Origin: Dietzia sp. ANT_WB102
GTDB taxonomy: Bacteria; Actinomycetota; Actinomycetes; Mycobacteriales; Mycobacteriaceae
NCBI RefSeq assembly: GCF_008369165.1
Contig: NZ_VOBA01000002.1
Span: 186,001 to 250,000, forward strand
Direction: 5' to 3'
Length of the DNA: 64,000 bases
Positions 25,812 to 33,983 of the stretch are shown piece by piece. Within the stretch, counting starts at the first letter, position 1, and every line of letters starts with the position of its first letter. A model generated the notes under the pieces. The model had not been told where the DNA came from and made no database searches. It saw nothing but the letters and a program-made list of their open reading frames with translations. The position numbers were made by a program, and so were the translations under genes.

Positions 25812-26918
25812 GTGCACCCAGAAGTCTCCGCTGACATCGCAGCCCTCGACGCGACCATGACCACGGTCGAAAAGGTCCTCGACATCGAGGAGCTCGCCCG
25901 CCGAGTCGATGAGCTCGAGCAGATGGCCGCCGACCCTGACCTGTGGAACGACCAGGACCGGGCGCAGAAGGTCACCAGCGAGCTGTCCTACATCCAGGCC
26001 GACCTGCGCCGCTGCCGTGACCTTCGGCAGCGGATCGAAGACCTGCCGCTGATGTACGAGTTGGCGGAGGAGGAGGGCGACGGTGCCGTCGAGGAGGCGG
26101 ACGCTGAACGCGTGAAGCTGCGTGAGGACGTCGAGGCCATGGAGGTCAAGACGATGCTCAGTGGCGAGTACGACCAACGTGAAGCGGTGGTCAACATCCG
26201 CGCCGGCGCCGGTGGCGTCGACGCCGCGGACTTCGCCGAGATGCTGATGCGCATGTACATCCGCTGGGCGGAGAAGGCCGGCCACAAGGTGGAGGTCTAC
26301 GACACCTCCTATGCAGAGGAAGCAGGCATCAAGTCAGCGACCTTCGTGGTCAAAGACCCGTACATGTACGGCACCCTCTCGGTTGAGCAGGGCACCCACC
26401 GCCTCGTCCGCATTTCCCCTTTCGACAATCAGGGGCGTCGGCAGACCTCGTTCGCCGAGGTCGAGGTTCTCCCCGTGGTGGAAACCGTCGACTCGATCGA
26501 GATCGCGGAGAACGAGGTCCGCGTGGATGTGTACCGGTCGTCGGGCCCCGGCGGCCAGTCCGTGAACACCACCGACTCGGCAGTCCGCCTCACCCACGTC
26601 CCCACGGGGATCGTCGTAACGTGTCAGAACGAGAAATCGCAGCTGCAGAACAAGGTGGCGGCGATGAAGGTGTTGCAGGCCAAGCTGCTGGAGCGTAAGC
26701 GGCAGGAGGAGCGCGCTGCGATGGACGCCCTGGGTTCGGGCGGCAACGCCTCGTGGGGTAATCAGATGCGCTCCTACGTGCTGCATCCGTACCAGATGGT
26801 CAAGGACCTGCGCACCGAGTATGAGGTGAACAATCCGTCGTCCGTTCTCGACGGTGACATCGACGGGTTCATCGAGGCCGGCATCCGTTGGCGGATGCGG
26901 GAGGGGGCAGACGCCTAG
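25812..26918 (+). CDS. prfB: Peptide chain release factor 2
   Basis: 368 residues. SPF (in [13 protein letters not shown], ~202) is the RF2 tripeptide that reads UGA and UAA, and [14 protein letters not shown] (~245) holds the catalytic GGQ. An N-terminal helical domain fills the first ~100 residues. The gene is a single uninterrupted frame, so the programmed +1 frameshift that autoregulates prfB in E. coli is not present. GTG 25812 aligns best with the family N-terminus ([17 protein letters not shown]). The mscS start codon overlaps its stop by one base, which begins a tightly packed run of three genes. Confidence 0.97.
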   Translation: MHPEVSADIAALDATMTTVEKVLDIEELARRVDELEQMAADPDLWNDQDRAQKVTSELSYIQADLRRCRDLRQRIEDLPLMYELAEEEGDGAVEEADAERVKLREDVEAMEVKTMLSGEYDQREAVVNIRAGAGGVDAADFAEMLMRMYIRWAEKAGHKVEVYDTSYAEEAGIKSATFVVKDPYMYGTLSVEQGTHRLVRISPFDNQGRRQTSFAEVEVLPVVETVDSIEIAENEVRVDVYRSSGPGGQSVNTTDSAVRLTHVPTGIVVTCQNEKSQLQNKVAAMKVLQAKLLERKRQEERAAMDALGSGGNASWGNQMRSYVLHPYQMVKDLRTEYEVNNPSSVLDGDIDGFIEAGIRWRMREGADA

Positions 26919-27814
26919 TGTCGTTCCAGACCGACTTCGGCGGGCTCGGCGGCTGGCTCAGTAACGAAGGCCTGGAGGTCGTCCTCCTCATCCTCGGGGC
27001 CGCTCTGCTGACCCGGGTGATCGCCAAGATCGCCCGGATGTGGACCGGTCGGCTGGACGCCAGACACGCCGGCGACGAGTTCTGGTCGGAGGAGTCCAAA
27101 CACCTGCATTCGGTGATCCAGGTGGTCTCGTATGTCGCGGTAGGTGTCCTGTACATGCTGTTCGGCATCCAGATCCTGCTGCGTTTCGGCGTCAACCTCG
27201 TCACGCTGGTGGCGCCGGCGACGGTGCTCGGTGCGGGCCTCGGGTTCGGCGCGCAGAAGATCGTCCAGGATTTCCTCGCCGGCTTCTTCGTGCTCGCCGA
27301 GCGCCAGTACGGATACGGCGACATCGTCGAACTCACGACCTCGACCGGCGTCGCCGCCGGGACGATCGAGGATGTCACGCTCCGGGTCACCCGTCTGCGT
27401 ACCCTCGACGGCGAGGCGGTCATCGTGCCGAACGGGCAGATTGTGACCGCAGTCAACCAATCGCAGGACTGGGCCCGGGCGATCATCGATGTGCCGGTAC
27501 CGAACAACGCCGACATGGACACGGCAAACGAGGTGCTTTCGGCCGTCTGCCGGGACATCGTCAACGATGACCGGGTGGGGGAGTACATCCTCGACGAGCC
27601 CACCGTGATGGGTGTGCAATCCATCCGGCTCGAGCAGACCGTCATCAGACTGCTCGCCCGTACCAAGCCGGGAATGCAGTGGGAGGTGGGGCGACGGATG
27701 CGCGCGGTCATCCTCCGCCGGTTCCGCCAGGAGGGCATCGTTCTGGAGCCGGAAGCGCTGGCTGCGATCCGTGCCGGCATGCTGCGCCCGCAGACCGGGG
27801 AGGAGAGCGTCTGA
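26918..27814 (+). CDS. mscS: MscS-family mechanosensitive channel
   Basis: 298 residues. TM helices lie at ~18-36 and ~67-92, and the pore-lining TM3 is at ~97-118 (LVAPATVLGAGLGFGAQKIV), with the Ala/Gly packing pattern and the FGAQKIVQDFLAG family signature. The beta domain follows with RTLDGEAVIVPNGQI. It opens on membrane tension to release small solutes on osmotic downshock. GTG 26918 overlaps the prfB stop (TAGTG), with GGAGGGGG upstream. It corresponds to Rv3104c by position (from memory). Confidence 0.88.
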   Translation: MSFQTDFGGLGGWLSNEGLEVVLLILGAALLTRVIAKIARMWTGRLDARHAGDEFWSEESKHLHSVIQVVSYVAVGVLYMLFGIQILLRFGVNLVTLVAPATVLGAGLGFGAQKIVQDFLAGFFVLAERQYGYGDIVELTTSTGVAAGTIEDVTLRVTRLRTLDGEAVIVPNGQIVTAVNQSQDWARAIIDVPVPNNADMDTANEVLSAVCRDIVNDDRVGEYILDEPTVMGVQSIRLEQTVIRLLARTKPGMQWEVGRRMRAVILRRFRQEGIVLEPEALAAIRAGMLRPQTGEESV

Positions 27815-28404
27815 TGGCGGGATCACAGGACGACGACACCGCCCGCTTCGGCGTGGAACCCACCGGCGACGAGCAGTCCCCCTCGGCGGGTACCACCAGG
27901 GAACCCCTGATCAGTGGAGATCCTCTGGGATTGGGGAAGGCAACGTCGCCGGACGCGCCGTCGCGAAAAGCCCGGCCGAAGTTCATCTCCCTTCTCGGTG
28001 AGTTCTTTCGCATGTCGCGGAGCACGGCGATCCTGCTGGTCGCCTTTGTGGTGGTGGGGGCGGTGTACCTGTTCGTTCGGGACGACCCGGTGGTTCGAGT
28101 CGGAACACCGTCTGGCCCATCGACGAGTGAGCCGACCGCTACCACCTCGGTGACCCCGTCCGAAGCCACGCCGTCAGACCAGACCGCGACGGAGGCCACA
28201 TCCGCGTTGACGTCGAGCGCGGCGACTTCCGCCGAGTCCACGCAGTCCGGTGACACGACGGTCTCGATCGCGCCGCCGCCGCAGCAGCAGCAGACAGCCA
28301 CGGCGGTTCCGACGCCGGGCGATGCAGGGCAGCAGCAGGCGCCAGCCCAGCAGCAACAACAGGACTCTCCCGCCGATAACTCTGGGGCGACGGGCTCACC
28401 GTAA
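27814..28404 (+). CDS. Single-pass membrane protein with Thr/Ser- and Pro/Gln-rich tail
   Basis: 196 residues. A ~70-residue polar N-terminus, one TM helix at ~73-93 (TAILLVAFVVVGAVYLFV), then a low-complexity tail: Thr/Ser/Ala-rich with repeated TPSEAT-like pieces, followed by PPPQQQQ and AQQQQQD stretches. It is probably anchored with the tail outside the membrane. Its start overlaps the mscS stop (TGATG). A proline-rich membrane protein stands in the same place in M. tuberculosis (Rv3103c, from memory); no function is known. The tail is likely disordered and fast evolving. Confidence 0.75.
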   Translation: MAGSQDDDTARFGVEPTGDEQSPSAGTTREPLISGDPLGLGKATSPDAPSRKARPKFISLLGEFFRMSRSTAILLVAFVVVGAVYLFVRDDPVVRVGTPSGPSTSEPTATTSVTPSEATPSDQTATEATSALTSSAATSAESTQSGDTTVSIAPPPQQQQTATAVPTPGDAGQQQAPAQQQQQDSPADNSGATGSP

Positions 28405-28527
28405 CTCCGCAGAGCGGATCGGTAGGCGGGAGTGGGTGGGCGCCATCACGCGAGTGGGCACCATGACGGCCAAGTCGGGGCAAGATGTGACGTGGACAAC
28501 AAAGTCTGCGATCGCGGAGGTATCGTC

Positions 28528-30069
28528 GTGCCCCTTCAGGGACCAGCACCCACACCCACCATCGAAAGCGCGCTGCGCTCCACAGCCAGGCGTGTACCGG
28601 AGCGAGAAGCGCTGGTCTATCGCCAACAGCGGTACACCTACGCCGAATTGAACCGCGCCGTCGACCGCGCGGCGCACGTACTTCGCGACCGCGGGGTGCA
28701 CACAGGGGATCGCGTCGCGCTGATGTCCACCAATACCGACTGGTTCGTGATCGCGTTCTATGCAGCGCAACGCGTCGGCGCAGTCGTGGTACCCGTGAAC
28801 CCGGCTTCGACGGGTCCGGAGATCGACTATCTCGTGAGGGACTCGGGTGCGTCTGTCCTGCTGTTTGCGGCGAAGGTCGCCGCAGCGGTCCGAGCCGCGA
28901 CGGGATCGGGACTCCCGGACGAGCTGACGATCATGTGTCTTGGAGAGGACCAGAGCCACCCGGACCTCACCGCCCTGGCGAACGATGCGCCATCGACCCC
29001 GGTCGATGTGGGTGTGTCAGGAGATGACGACGCCGAGATCCTCTACACCTCGGGCACTACAGGAAAACCGAAGGGTGCCTTGTTCGACCAGCGACAACTC
29101 ATGTGGCACACGGCGGCGTTCATCGCCTGCGTGGGGTTAAAGGATCGCGACCGCCTGTTGCACGTCGCACCCCTGTACCACTCCGCCGAACTGAACCTCA
29201 TGCTGTTGCCGGGCACGTTCTGCGGGGCCACTCACATCATCCACGACGGCTTCGACCCCTCGGCGGTCCTCGACACAATGGAAGCTGAACGCATCACCAT
29301 GATGTTCGGGGTGCCCACGATGTTCCAGTTCCTGTTGCGCGTTCCGGGAGTCGAGAATCGTGACGTGTCCGCCTGGCGCACGGGCATGTTCGGGGCCGCT
29401 CCAATGGCTGCGACAGCAGTGGAGAAACTGGTCGCGACCTTCCCCGGCGTGGAGTTCATGCAACTGTGTGGACAGACCGAGGCCGGGCCGGGGGGTATCT
29501 TTGCCAGCCACGAAGAGGTGGTGGCGCGCCCCGACGCGTCCGGGCGTAGTGCGTTGATCAACCTCGAGGTCAGGGTGGTCGATGAGGACGGGGAGGATGT
29601 TGCCCCTGGCGAGGTCGGTGAGATGGTGCTGAGGGGACTCAGCGTCATGAAGGGCTATTGGGGCAAGCCGGAGCAGACGTCGGAGACGATTGTCGATGGT
29701 TGGTTGCACACCGGTGACCTGACGCTCCTCGACGGCGATGGATATATGACCGTCGTCGACAGACTCAAGGACATGATCATCACCGGCGGTCGCAATGTGT
29801 ATTCGGTGGAGGTCGAAGGCGCGGTAGCCGCCCACCCCGCAGTGTTGGATTGTGCAGTGGTGGCCCGTCCGCATCCTGATTTCGGTGAATCGATTGTCGC
29901 CGTCGTCACACTCGCCGATGGGTCGGAGCTGAACATCGACGAGTTGCGCGAGTTCTGCGGCGAGCGGATAGCCCATTACAAGCTGCCACATGACCTCGTG
30001 GTCCTCGACGAGATCCCCCGCAACGCGTCCGGGAAAATCCTCAAGCGGGAGGTCCGCAAGGTGGTGTGA
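28528..30069 (+). CDS. Acyl-CoA ligase (AMP-forming)
   Basis: 513 residues, ANL superfamily. AMP-binding core motif YTSGTTGKPKGAL (~171-183), GQTEAGPGG (~314), GWLHTGDL (~391), the hinge DRLKDMIITGGRN and C-terminal RNASGKILKREVRK with the catalytic Lys. It adenylates a carboxylic acid and transfers it to CoA; the acid is unknown, and fatty or aromatic acids are both possible. GTG 28528 has GGAGG 7 nt upstream. It sits between the proline-rich membrane protein and ftsE, a junction that is direct in mycobacteria as I remember, so this gene looks like an insertion into a conserved block. Confidence 0.9.
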   Translation: MPLQGPAPTPTIESALRSTARRVPEREALVYRQQRYTYAELNRAVDRAAHVLRDRGVHTGDRVALMSTNTDWFVIAFYAAQRVGAVVVPVNPASTGPEIDYLVRDSGASVLLFAAKVAAAVRAATGSGLPDELTIMCLGEDQSHPDLTALANDAPSTPVDVGVSGDDDAEILYTSGTTGKPKGALFDQRQLMWHTAAFIACVGLKDRDRLLHVAPLYHSAELNLMLLPGTFCGATHIIHDGFDPSAVLDTMEAERITMMFGVPTMFQFLLRVPGVENRDVSAWRTGMFGAAPMAATAVEKLVATFPGVEFMQLCGQTEAGPGGIFASHEEVVARPDASGRSALINLEVRVVDEDGEDVAPGEVGEMVLRGLSVMKGYWGKPEQTSETIVDGWLHTGDLTLLDGDGYMTVVDRLKDMIITGGRNVYSVEVEGAVAAHPAVLDCAVVARPHPDFGESIVAVVTLADGSELNIDELREFCGERIAHYKLPHDLVVLDEIPRNASGKILKREVRKVV

Positions 30070-30105
30070 AGGCCCCGACCGTCCAGTACCGGATCCGGCT
30101 GCGGT

Positions 30106-30111
30106 TAGCCT
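30106..30111 (+). promoter_or_regulatory. -10 box for leaderless ftsE
   Basis: TAGCCT, 6 nt before GTG 30118. It gives ftsEX its own promoter downstream of the acyl-CoA ligase gene. Confidence 0.5.
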
Positions 30112-30117
30112 GTCGGG

Positions 30118-30807
30118 GTGATCAGTGCTTCCCATGTGACGAAGTCGTACCCGTCCTCGACGCGCCCGGCCCTGTCCGACGTGAGCGTGAAGATCGGGGA
30201 CGGCGAGTTCGCGTTCCTCATTGGTGCATCCGGATCGGGCAAGTCCACGTTCCTGCGGCTCGTCCTCCGGGAAGACCGGACGGACTCGGGCACCCTCGTC
30301 GTGGCCGGCCACGACCTCACGCGCATGAAGGGCTCCGACGTGCCCGTTCTGCGGCGCACCCTCGGCTGTGTATTCCAGGACTTTCGCCTGCTGCAGAACA
30401 AGACGGTCGCGGAGAATGTCGCGTTCGCACTGCAGGTGATCGGCAAGTCCCGTCGCACGGTCGACAAGGTCGTGCCGGAGACTCTGGACATGGTCGGGTT
30501 GGGAGGCAAGGCCGATCGCCGACCACACGAACTCTCCGGGGGAGAACAACAGCGGGTTGCGATCGCTCGGGCATTCGTCAATCGGCCGGTGCTGCTGCTC
30601 GCGGACGAGCCGACGGGCAACCTCGATCCCGAGACCAGCGAGGACATCATGTTGCTGCTCGACAGGATTAACAGGACGGGGACCACCGTGCTCATGGCCA
30701 CGCACGACAGGCACATCGTGGACCGCTCGCGGAGACGCGTGGTGGAACTGGTCGACGGTGCGGTCGTGCGCGACGACGCCCGCGGGACCTACGGGGTGGA
30801 CCGCTGA
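30118..30807 (+). CDS. ftsE: Cell-division ATPase FtsE
   Basis: 229 residues. ABC ATPase with Walker A GASGSGKS (~36-43), Q-loop VFQDFRLL, signature LSGGEQQR (~140), Walker [10 protein letters not shown] (~160) and H-loop MATHDRH. FtsE and FtsX form an ABC-like complex that activates peptidoglycan hydrolases at the septum. The ftsX start overlaps its stop by one base (TGATG). The short leaderless promoter replaces a ribosome-binding site. Confidence 0.96.
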   Translation: MISASHVTKSYPSSTRPALSDVSVKIGDGEFAFLIGASGSGKSTFLRLVLREDRTDSGTLVVAGHDLTRMKGSDVPVLRRTLGCVFQDFRLLQNKTVAENVAFALQVIGKSRRTVDKVVPETLDMVGLGGKADRRPHELSGGEQQRVAIARAFVNRPVLLLADEPTGNLDPETSEDIMLLLDRINRTGTTVLMATHDRHIVDRSRRRVVELVDGAVVRDDARGTYGVDR

Positions 30808-31709
30808 TGGCCGTCCCGTTCGTCGCGTCCGAGGTCGCGCAGGGGTTGCGACGCAACCTGTCCATGACGTTGGCCATGATCATCACCACCGCCGTGGCGC
30901 TGGGGATGTTGGGTGCGGGGCTGCTCGTGGCCATGACCGCGTCCGCCAGTCAGGCCAAGTACGACTACCTCAACGAATTCCGTGTCTACGTGGACCGGTC
31001 GATCTCCGTCGAAGACCCGGAATGTACAGCCGAGTGCGGCCGTATCCGAGAGCAACTCGAGGCGACGAACGGGGTGGCCTCGGTGGAGTACAAGAACCCC
31101 CAAAAGACCTACGCCGAGTTCGTCGAGTTGTTCGCCTCCACCGACCCGGTGCTGGTGGAGTCCACCTCCCCGGATGCACTCGGCTCGCGGTTCACCCTCA
31201 CCCTGACCGATCCCACCCGAGCTGAGGGCGTGGCGCAGGACCTGTCCGAGGTGTCGGGGATCGAGATCGTCCAGGGGCAGGGCGAACTGGTCGAACGCGT
31301 CTTCTCAGTTCTCGACGGGGTCCGCAATGCGGCCTTCGCGATCGCGGTCATCCAACTGGTGGCGACCGTGTTGCTCATCGCGAACATGACCCAGATCGCG
31401 GCGATCACCAGGCGGACCGCGCTGGGGATCATGCGACTGGTGGGCGCGAGCCGCTGGTACACCGAACTCCCGTTCGTCCTCGAGGCGGTGATCGCGGCGG
31501 TGACGGGTGCCCTCCTGGCGGTGGGTGGCCTCCTGGTGGCGAAGAACGTCTTCCTCGACAGGGTGTTGGCGGAGGCCTACCGCGCGAATTTGGTCGAACG
31601 GATCACCACCTCCGACATTCTCGTGCTCGCTCCGGGGCTCGTGGTGGCCGGCGCGGTGGTCTCCGCACTCACGGCGTGGGTCACCCTGAGGCTGACGGTT
31701 CGGCACTAA
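30807..31709 (+). CDS. ftsX: Cell-division membrane protein FtsX
   Basis: 300 residues. Four TM helices, at ~22-45, ~168-192, ~222-246 and ~272-295, with a large extracytoplasmic loop between TM1 and TM2 that includes a Cys pair (PECTAECG). This is the standard FtsX topology; the loop contacts cell-wall hydrolases such as RipC in mycobacteria. It is coupled to ftsE by stop/start overlap. smpB follows with its own TAGACT -10 box at 31724-31729. Confidence 0.95.
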   Translation: MAVPFVASEVAQGLRRNLSMTLAMIITTAVALGMLGAGLLVAMTASASQAKYDYLNEFRVYVDRSISVEDPECTAECGRIREQLEATNGVASVEYKNPQKTYAEFVELFASTDPVLVESTSPDALGSRFTLTLTDPTRAEGVAQDLSEVSGIEIVQGQGELVERVFSVLDGVRNAAFAIAVIQLVATVLLIANMTQIAAITRRTALGIMRLVGASRWYTELPFVLEAVIAAVTGALLAVGGLLVAKNVFLDRVLAEAYRANLVERITTSDILVLAPGLVVAGAVVSALTAWVTLRLTVRH

Positions 31710-31767
31710 CCGACCGTTCCCTCTAGACTCTGGGGGCTGCGGAACGGCAACATGGAGGTGAACCGGC

Positions 31768-32277
31768 GTGGCCAAGAAGAACAAGAAGAAGGGCGCGTCG
31801 TCCCTCGGTACCGACGGCAGTATCGTCGCGAGCAACCGCAAGGCTCGGCATGACTTCCACATCCTCGACACCCACGAGGCAGGCATCGCTCTCGTGGGGA
31901 CCGAGATCAAAAGCATGCGAGAGGGCAAGGCCTCACTCGTCGACGCCTTCGCGACGGTTGACGACGGCGAGGTGTGGCTCCGCGGGCTCCACATCCCCGA
32001 GTACTCGCACGGGAGTTGGACGAATCATGCCCCGAAGCGTGCCCGAAAACTCCTGCTGCACCGCCGCGAGATCGACTCGCTCGTGGGCAAGGTGCGCGAC
32101 GGCAACGCCACCCTCGTCCCGTTATCGCTCTACTTCGTGAACGGACGCGTGAAGGTCGAGCTGGCTGTCGCGCGGGGTAAGCAGGCCCACGATAAACGCC
32201 AAGACATCGCCCGCCGGACCGCCGAGCGCGAAGCCGTGAGCGAACTGGGCAGGAAGATCAAGGGCATGAAGGCCTGA
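31768..32277 (+). CDS. smpB: tmRNA-binding protein SmpB
   Basis: 169 residues. Lys-rich N-terminus, conserved core IVASNRKARHDFHILDTHEAG and TEIKSMREGKASLVDAF, and a basic C-terminal tail (DKRQDIARRTAEREA) that enters the empty mRNA channel. It delivers tmRNA to stalled ribosomes. GTG 31768 has a strong GGAGGTGAAC element upstream. ssrA begins ~100 bp downstream on the same strand, so partner protein and RNA are neighbours. Confidence 0.97.
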   Translation: MAKKNKKKGASSLGTDGSIVASNRKARHDFHILDTHEAGIALVGTEIKSMREGKASLVDAFATVDDGEVWLRGLHIPEYSHGSWTNHAPKRARKLLLHRREIDSLVGKVRDGNATLVPLSLYFVNGRVKVELAVARGKQAHDKRQDIARRTAEREAVSELGRKIKGMKA

Positions 32278-32337
32278 GCGGCGGTCAGCTTGTGGTGCGC
32301 CGGCGGCTGCCGGGAATCGAAGAGGTCCGGGTCGTGT

Positions 32338-32343
32338 TACATT
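32338..32343 (+). promoter_or_regulatory. Candidate -10 box for ssrA
   Basis: TACATT, ~36 nt upstream of the mature tmRNA 5' end; the leader contains a small hairpin (CCACCG with CGGTGG) that would be trimmed during processing. Confidence 0.4.
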
Positions 32344-32379
32344 AGGTAGTCCACCGGCGAAAATCGGTGGGACCTGCGA

Positions 32380-32753
32380 GGGGCTGATGTGGTTTCGACT
32401 ACGTGAGCTGACGCAGGGGAAGCGTGCCGGTGCAGGCCAGAGACCACCGTAAGCGTCGTGGCAACCAATTACGCGCCGATACTAATCAGCGCGACTACGC
32501 CCTCGCTGCCTGATAGCGAGCTCGTAGTCTGTCGGCCCGGGGTCGCTCTCGCCCCGGTCACCGGCATCATCTAGAGAGATCACCGGCTCACCCGGTCACG
32601 GGGTGGGTCGGGACATCACACAGTGACTGGGATCGTCATCGCCGACATGTCCGCATGAGGGCGAGATCCGAGCAGAGACCAACGCGGACTGCGCACGGAG
32701 AAGCCCTGCCGATGCTGCGGAGGACCCGGGTTCAATTCCCGGCAGCTCCACCA
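32380..32753 (+). ncRNA. ssrA: tmRNA
   Basis: 374 nt. The ends pair as a tRNA-like acceptor stem (GGGGCTG with CAGCTCC, one G-U) with encoded CCA at the 3' end and a T arm GGGTTCAATTCCC. The resume codon is GCC at 32475 and the tag reading frame runs 32475-32513, giving ADTNQRDYALAA followed by TGA and then TAG. The tag ends with ALAA as in other bacteria, which targets products to Clp proteases. No intron or permutation is seen; it is the one-piece form. Confidence 0.96.
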
Positions 32754-32759
32754 TTCGGG

Positions 32760-32793
32760 CCACACCCCCGGTCGTCACCGACCGGGGGTGTGG
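32760..32793 (+). terminator. ssrA terminator hairpin
   Basis: Perfect 15-bp GC-rich stem with a TCAC loop, 6 nt after the CCA end, followed by GCATTT. Confidence 0.85.
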
Positions 32794-32918
32794 TGCATTT
32801 CGGTTGCTTAGCCTCCCCGGGGGATCGGGGGAGGGGGCGCAGCTTCTGTACCCTCTCCCTAGTGCCGGTCACCCGGAAGAGGTCGACGGACTCCCAGTAG
32901 AGAAAGGCCCGCGTACAC

Positions 32919-33656
32919 GTGAACGCCAAGCCCAACAGAAGCACCAAGGTCCTCCAGACCAAATCAAATAACGGGATGATCATCACCGTCGTCGCGCTCA
33001 TCGCGGTCGCTGTCGTGGTTCTCGGCGGCGTCGTCTGGATGGCACAGCGGGGCGGAGAGTCCAACCCCATCACGTTCGGCGAAACAAGCGATGACCTCAT
33101 CGACATCACAGAGGCCGGCGTCGTCGTCGTCGGCCCCCAGGGCGCGCCGACCGTGCAGATCTGGGAGGACTACATGTGCCCCGCCTGCGGCTCGTTCGAG
33201 TCGCAGTACGGTGAGTCGATCTCCAAGGCCGTGGAGGCCGGGGATCTGCGGGTCGAGTACCACACCCTGAACTTCCTCAACGGCCAGTCGGGGTCCGGGG
33301 AGTACTCCACGCGTGCCCTCGCCGCCATCCAGTGTGTGGCGGCCAAGGAATCCCTGCCTGTGTTCTTCGACGTCAAGAACGCCTTCTTCGCCGAGCAGCC
33401 CGCGGAGGGCGGCGGCGACCGCTCCACCCGGGAGCTCGCGGGCAGCGCCGAGGCTGCTGGTGCGAACGCTGACACCGTGGAGTGCATCGGCAACGTCGAG
33501 ACCAACGGGGGCATGGACAAGGCGTCCGACAGTGCCGACAACGCTCAGAAGAGCATCCGGGAGATCACCGATCGCGTGTCCACCCCGACGGTCGCGTACG
33601 AGGGCAAGGTCGTCGAGATCAGCAACGCGGCCTGGCTCCAGGACATTCTCGCGTAG
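32919..33656 (+). CDS. Membrane-anchored DsbA-like thiol-disulfide oxidoreductase
   Basis: 245 residues. A short cytoplasmic start, one TM helix at ~20-43 (MIITVVALIAVAVVVLGGVVW), and an extracytoplasmic thioredoxin-fold domain with CPAC redox motif at ~87-90 in DYMCPACGSFESQYG and a cis-Pro element STPTVAYEG near the end. Two further Cys (IQCVAA, VECIGN) could form a structural disulfide. The family adds disulfides to exported proteins in Actinobacteria. GTG 32919 follows AGAAAGG by ~12 nt. It stands alone between the tmRNA and two terminators. Confidence 0.85.
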   Translation: MNAKPNRSTKVLQTKSNNGMIITVVALIAVAVVVLGGVVWMAQRGGESNPITFGETSDDLIDITEAGVVVVGPQGAPTVQIWEDYMCPACGSFESQYGESISKAVEAGDLRVEYHTLNFLNGQSGSGEYSTRALAAIQCVAAKESLPVFFDVKNAFFAEQPAEGGGDRSTRELAGSAEAAGANADTVECIGNVETNGGMDKASDSADNAQKSIREITDRVSTPTVAYEGKVVEISNAAWLQDILA

Positions 33657-33669
33657 CTTTTCCGGAGAG

Positions 33670-33693
33670 GCGTCCGGCGGTCCTGCCGGACGC
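33670..33693 (+). terminator. First of two tandem hairpins after the DsbA-like gene
   Basis: 9-bp perfect stem with a 6-nt loop, starting 14 bp after the stop codon. Confidence 0.5.
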
Positions 33694-33705
33694 GAACGTG
33701 CGGCG

Positions 33706-33734
33706 TTCGGCCCCGCCTTCCCGGCGGGGCCGAA
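33706..33734 (+). terminator. Second tandem hairpin terminator
   Basis: Perfect 12-bp stem TTCGGCCCCGCC with its complement and a 5-nt loop; more stable than the one before it. Confidence 0.7.
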
Positions 33735-33740
33735 CCCGAT

Positions 33741-33770
33741 TTGGAGGCTCGAACCGGGGTGGTGTAACTT
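33741..33770 (+). promoter_or_regulatory. tRNA-Ala promoter
   Basis: -35 TTGGAG (33741-33746) and -10 TAACTT (33765-33770), 18-bp spacer, about 45 bp before the tRNA. Confidence 0.4.
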
Positions 33771-33815
33771 AAGTCGGGCCGGTCACCGAGAGGTGCCCGG
33801 TGGACAAATCGATAC

Positions 33816-33888
33816 GGGGCTATGGCGCAGCTGGTAGCGCACCACACTGGCAGTGTGGGGGTCAGGGGTTCGAGTCCCCTTAGCTCCA
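33816..33888 (+). tRNA. tRNA-Ala (GGC)
   Basis: Acceptor GGGGCTA/TAGCTCC with one G-U, D arm GCGC/GCGC, anticodon stem CCACA/TGTGG with loop CTGGCAG (anticodon GGC), and T arm AGGGG-TTCGAGT-CCCCT. The discriminator is A at 33888; CCA is not encoded. The gene lacks the G3-U70 pair at its strict position: the G-U is the third pair of the acceptor stem (G3-T885), which is exactly the alanine identity pair. Confidence 0.95.
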
Positions 33889-33893
33889 CCGAG

Positions 33894-33937
33894 GACGATG
33901 TCCCGGGAGGTCGGAAACGACGTCCCGGGACATCGTC
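33894..33937 (+). terminator. Hairpin terminator after tRNA-Ala
   Basis: 15-bp perfect outer stem (33894-33908 with 33923-33937) and a 14-nt loop, followed by GTTTGG. Confidence 0.75.
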
Positions 33938-33970
33938 GTTTGGCGTCCTCCGCAGAGTGGTCGCCGACCG

Positions 33971-33976
33971 TAGTCT
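33971..33976 (+). promoter_or_regulatory. -10 box for leaderless serine hydrolase gene
   Basis: TAGTCT, 7 nt before ATG 33984. Confidence 0.5.
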
Positions 33977-33983
33977 CGGGTGC

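Noticed and set aside
28261-28370. CAG/CAA-rich stretch considered as a microsatellite or repeat element
   Set aside because: It codes for short Gln runs in a low-complexity protein tail; mixed codons, not a clean repeat.
29137-30714. 525-codon open frame opposite the acyl-CoA ligase and ftsE
   Set aside because: Shadow of two genes with complete catalytic motifs.
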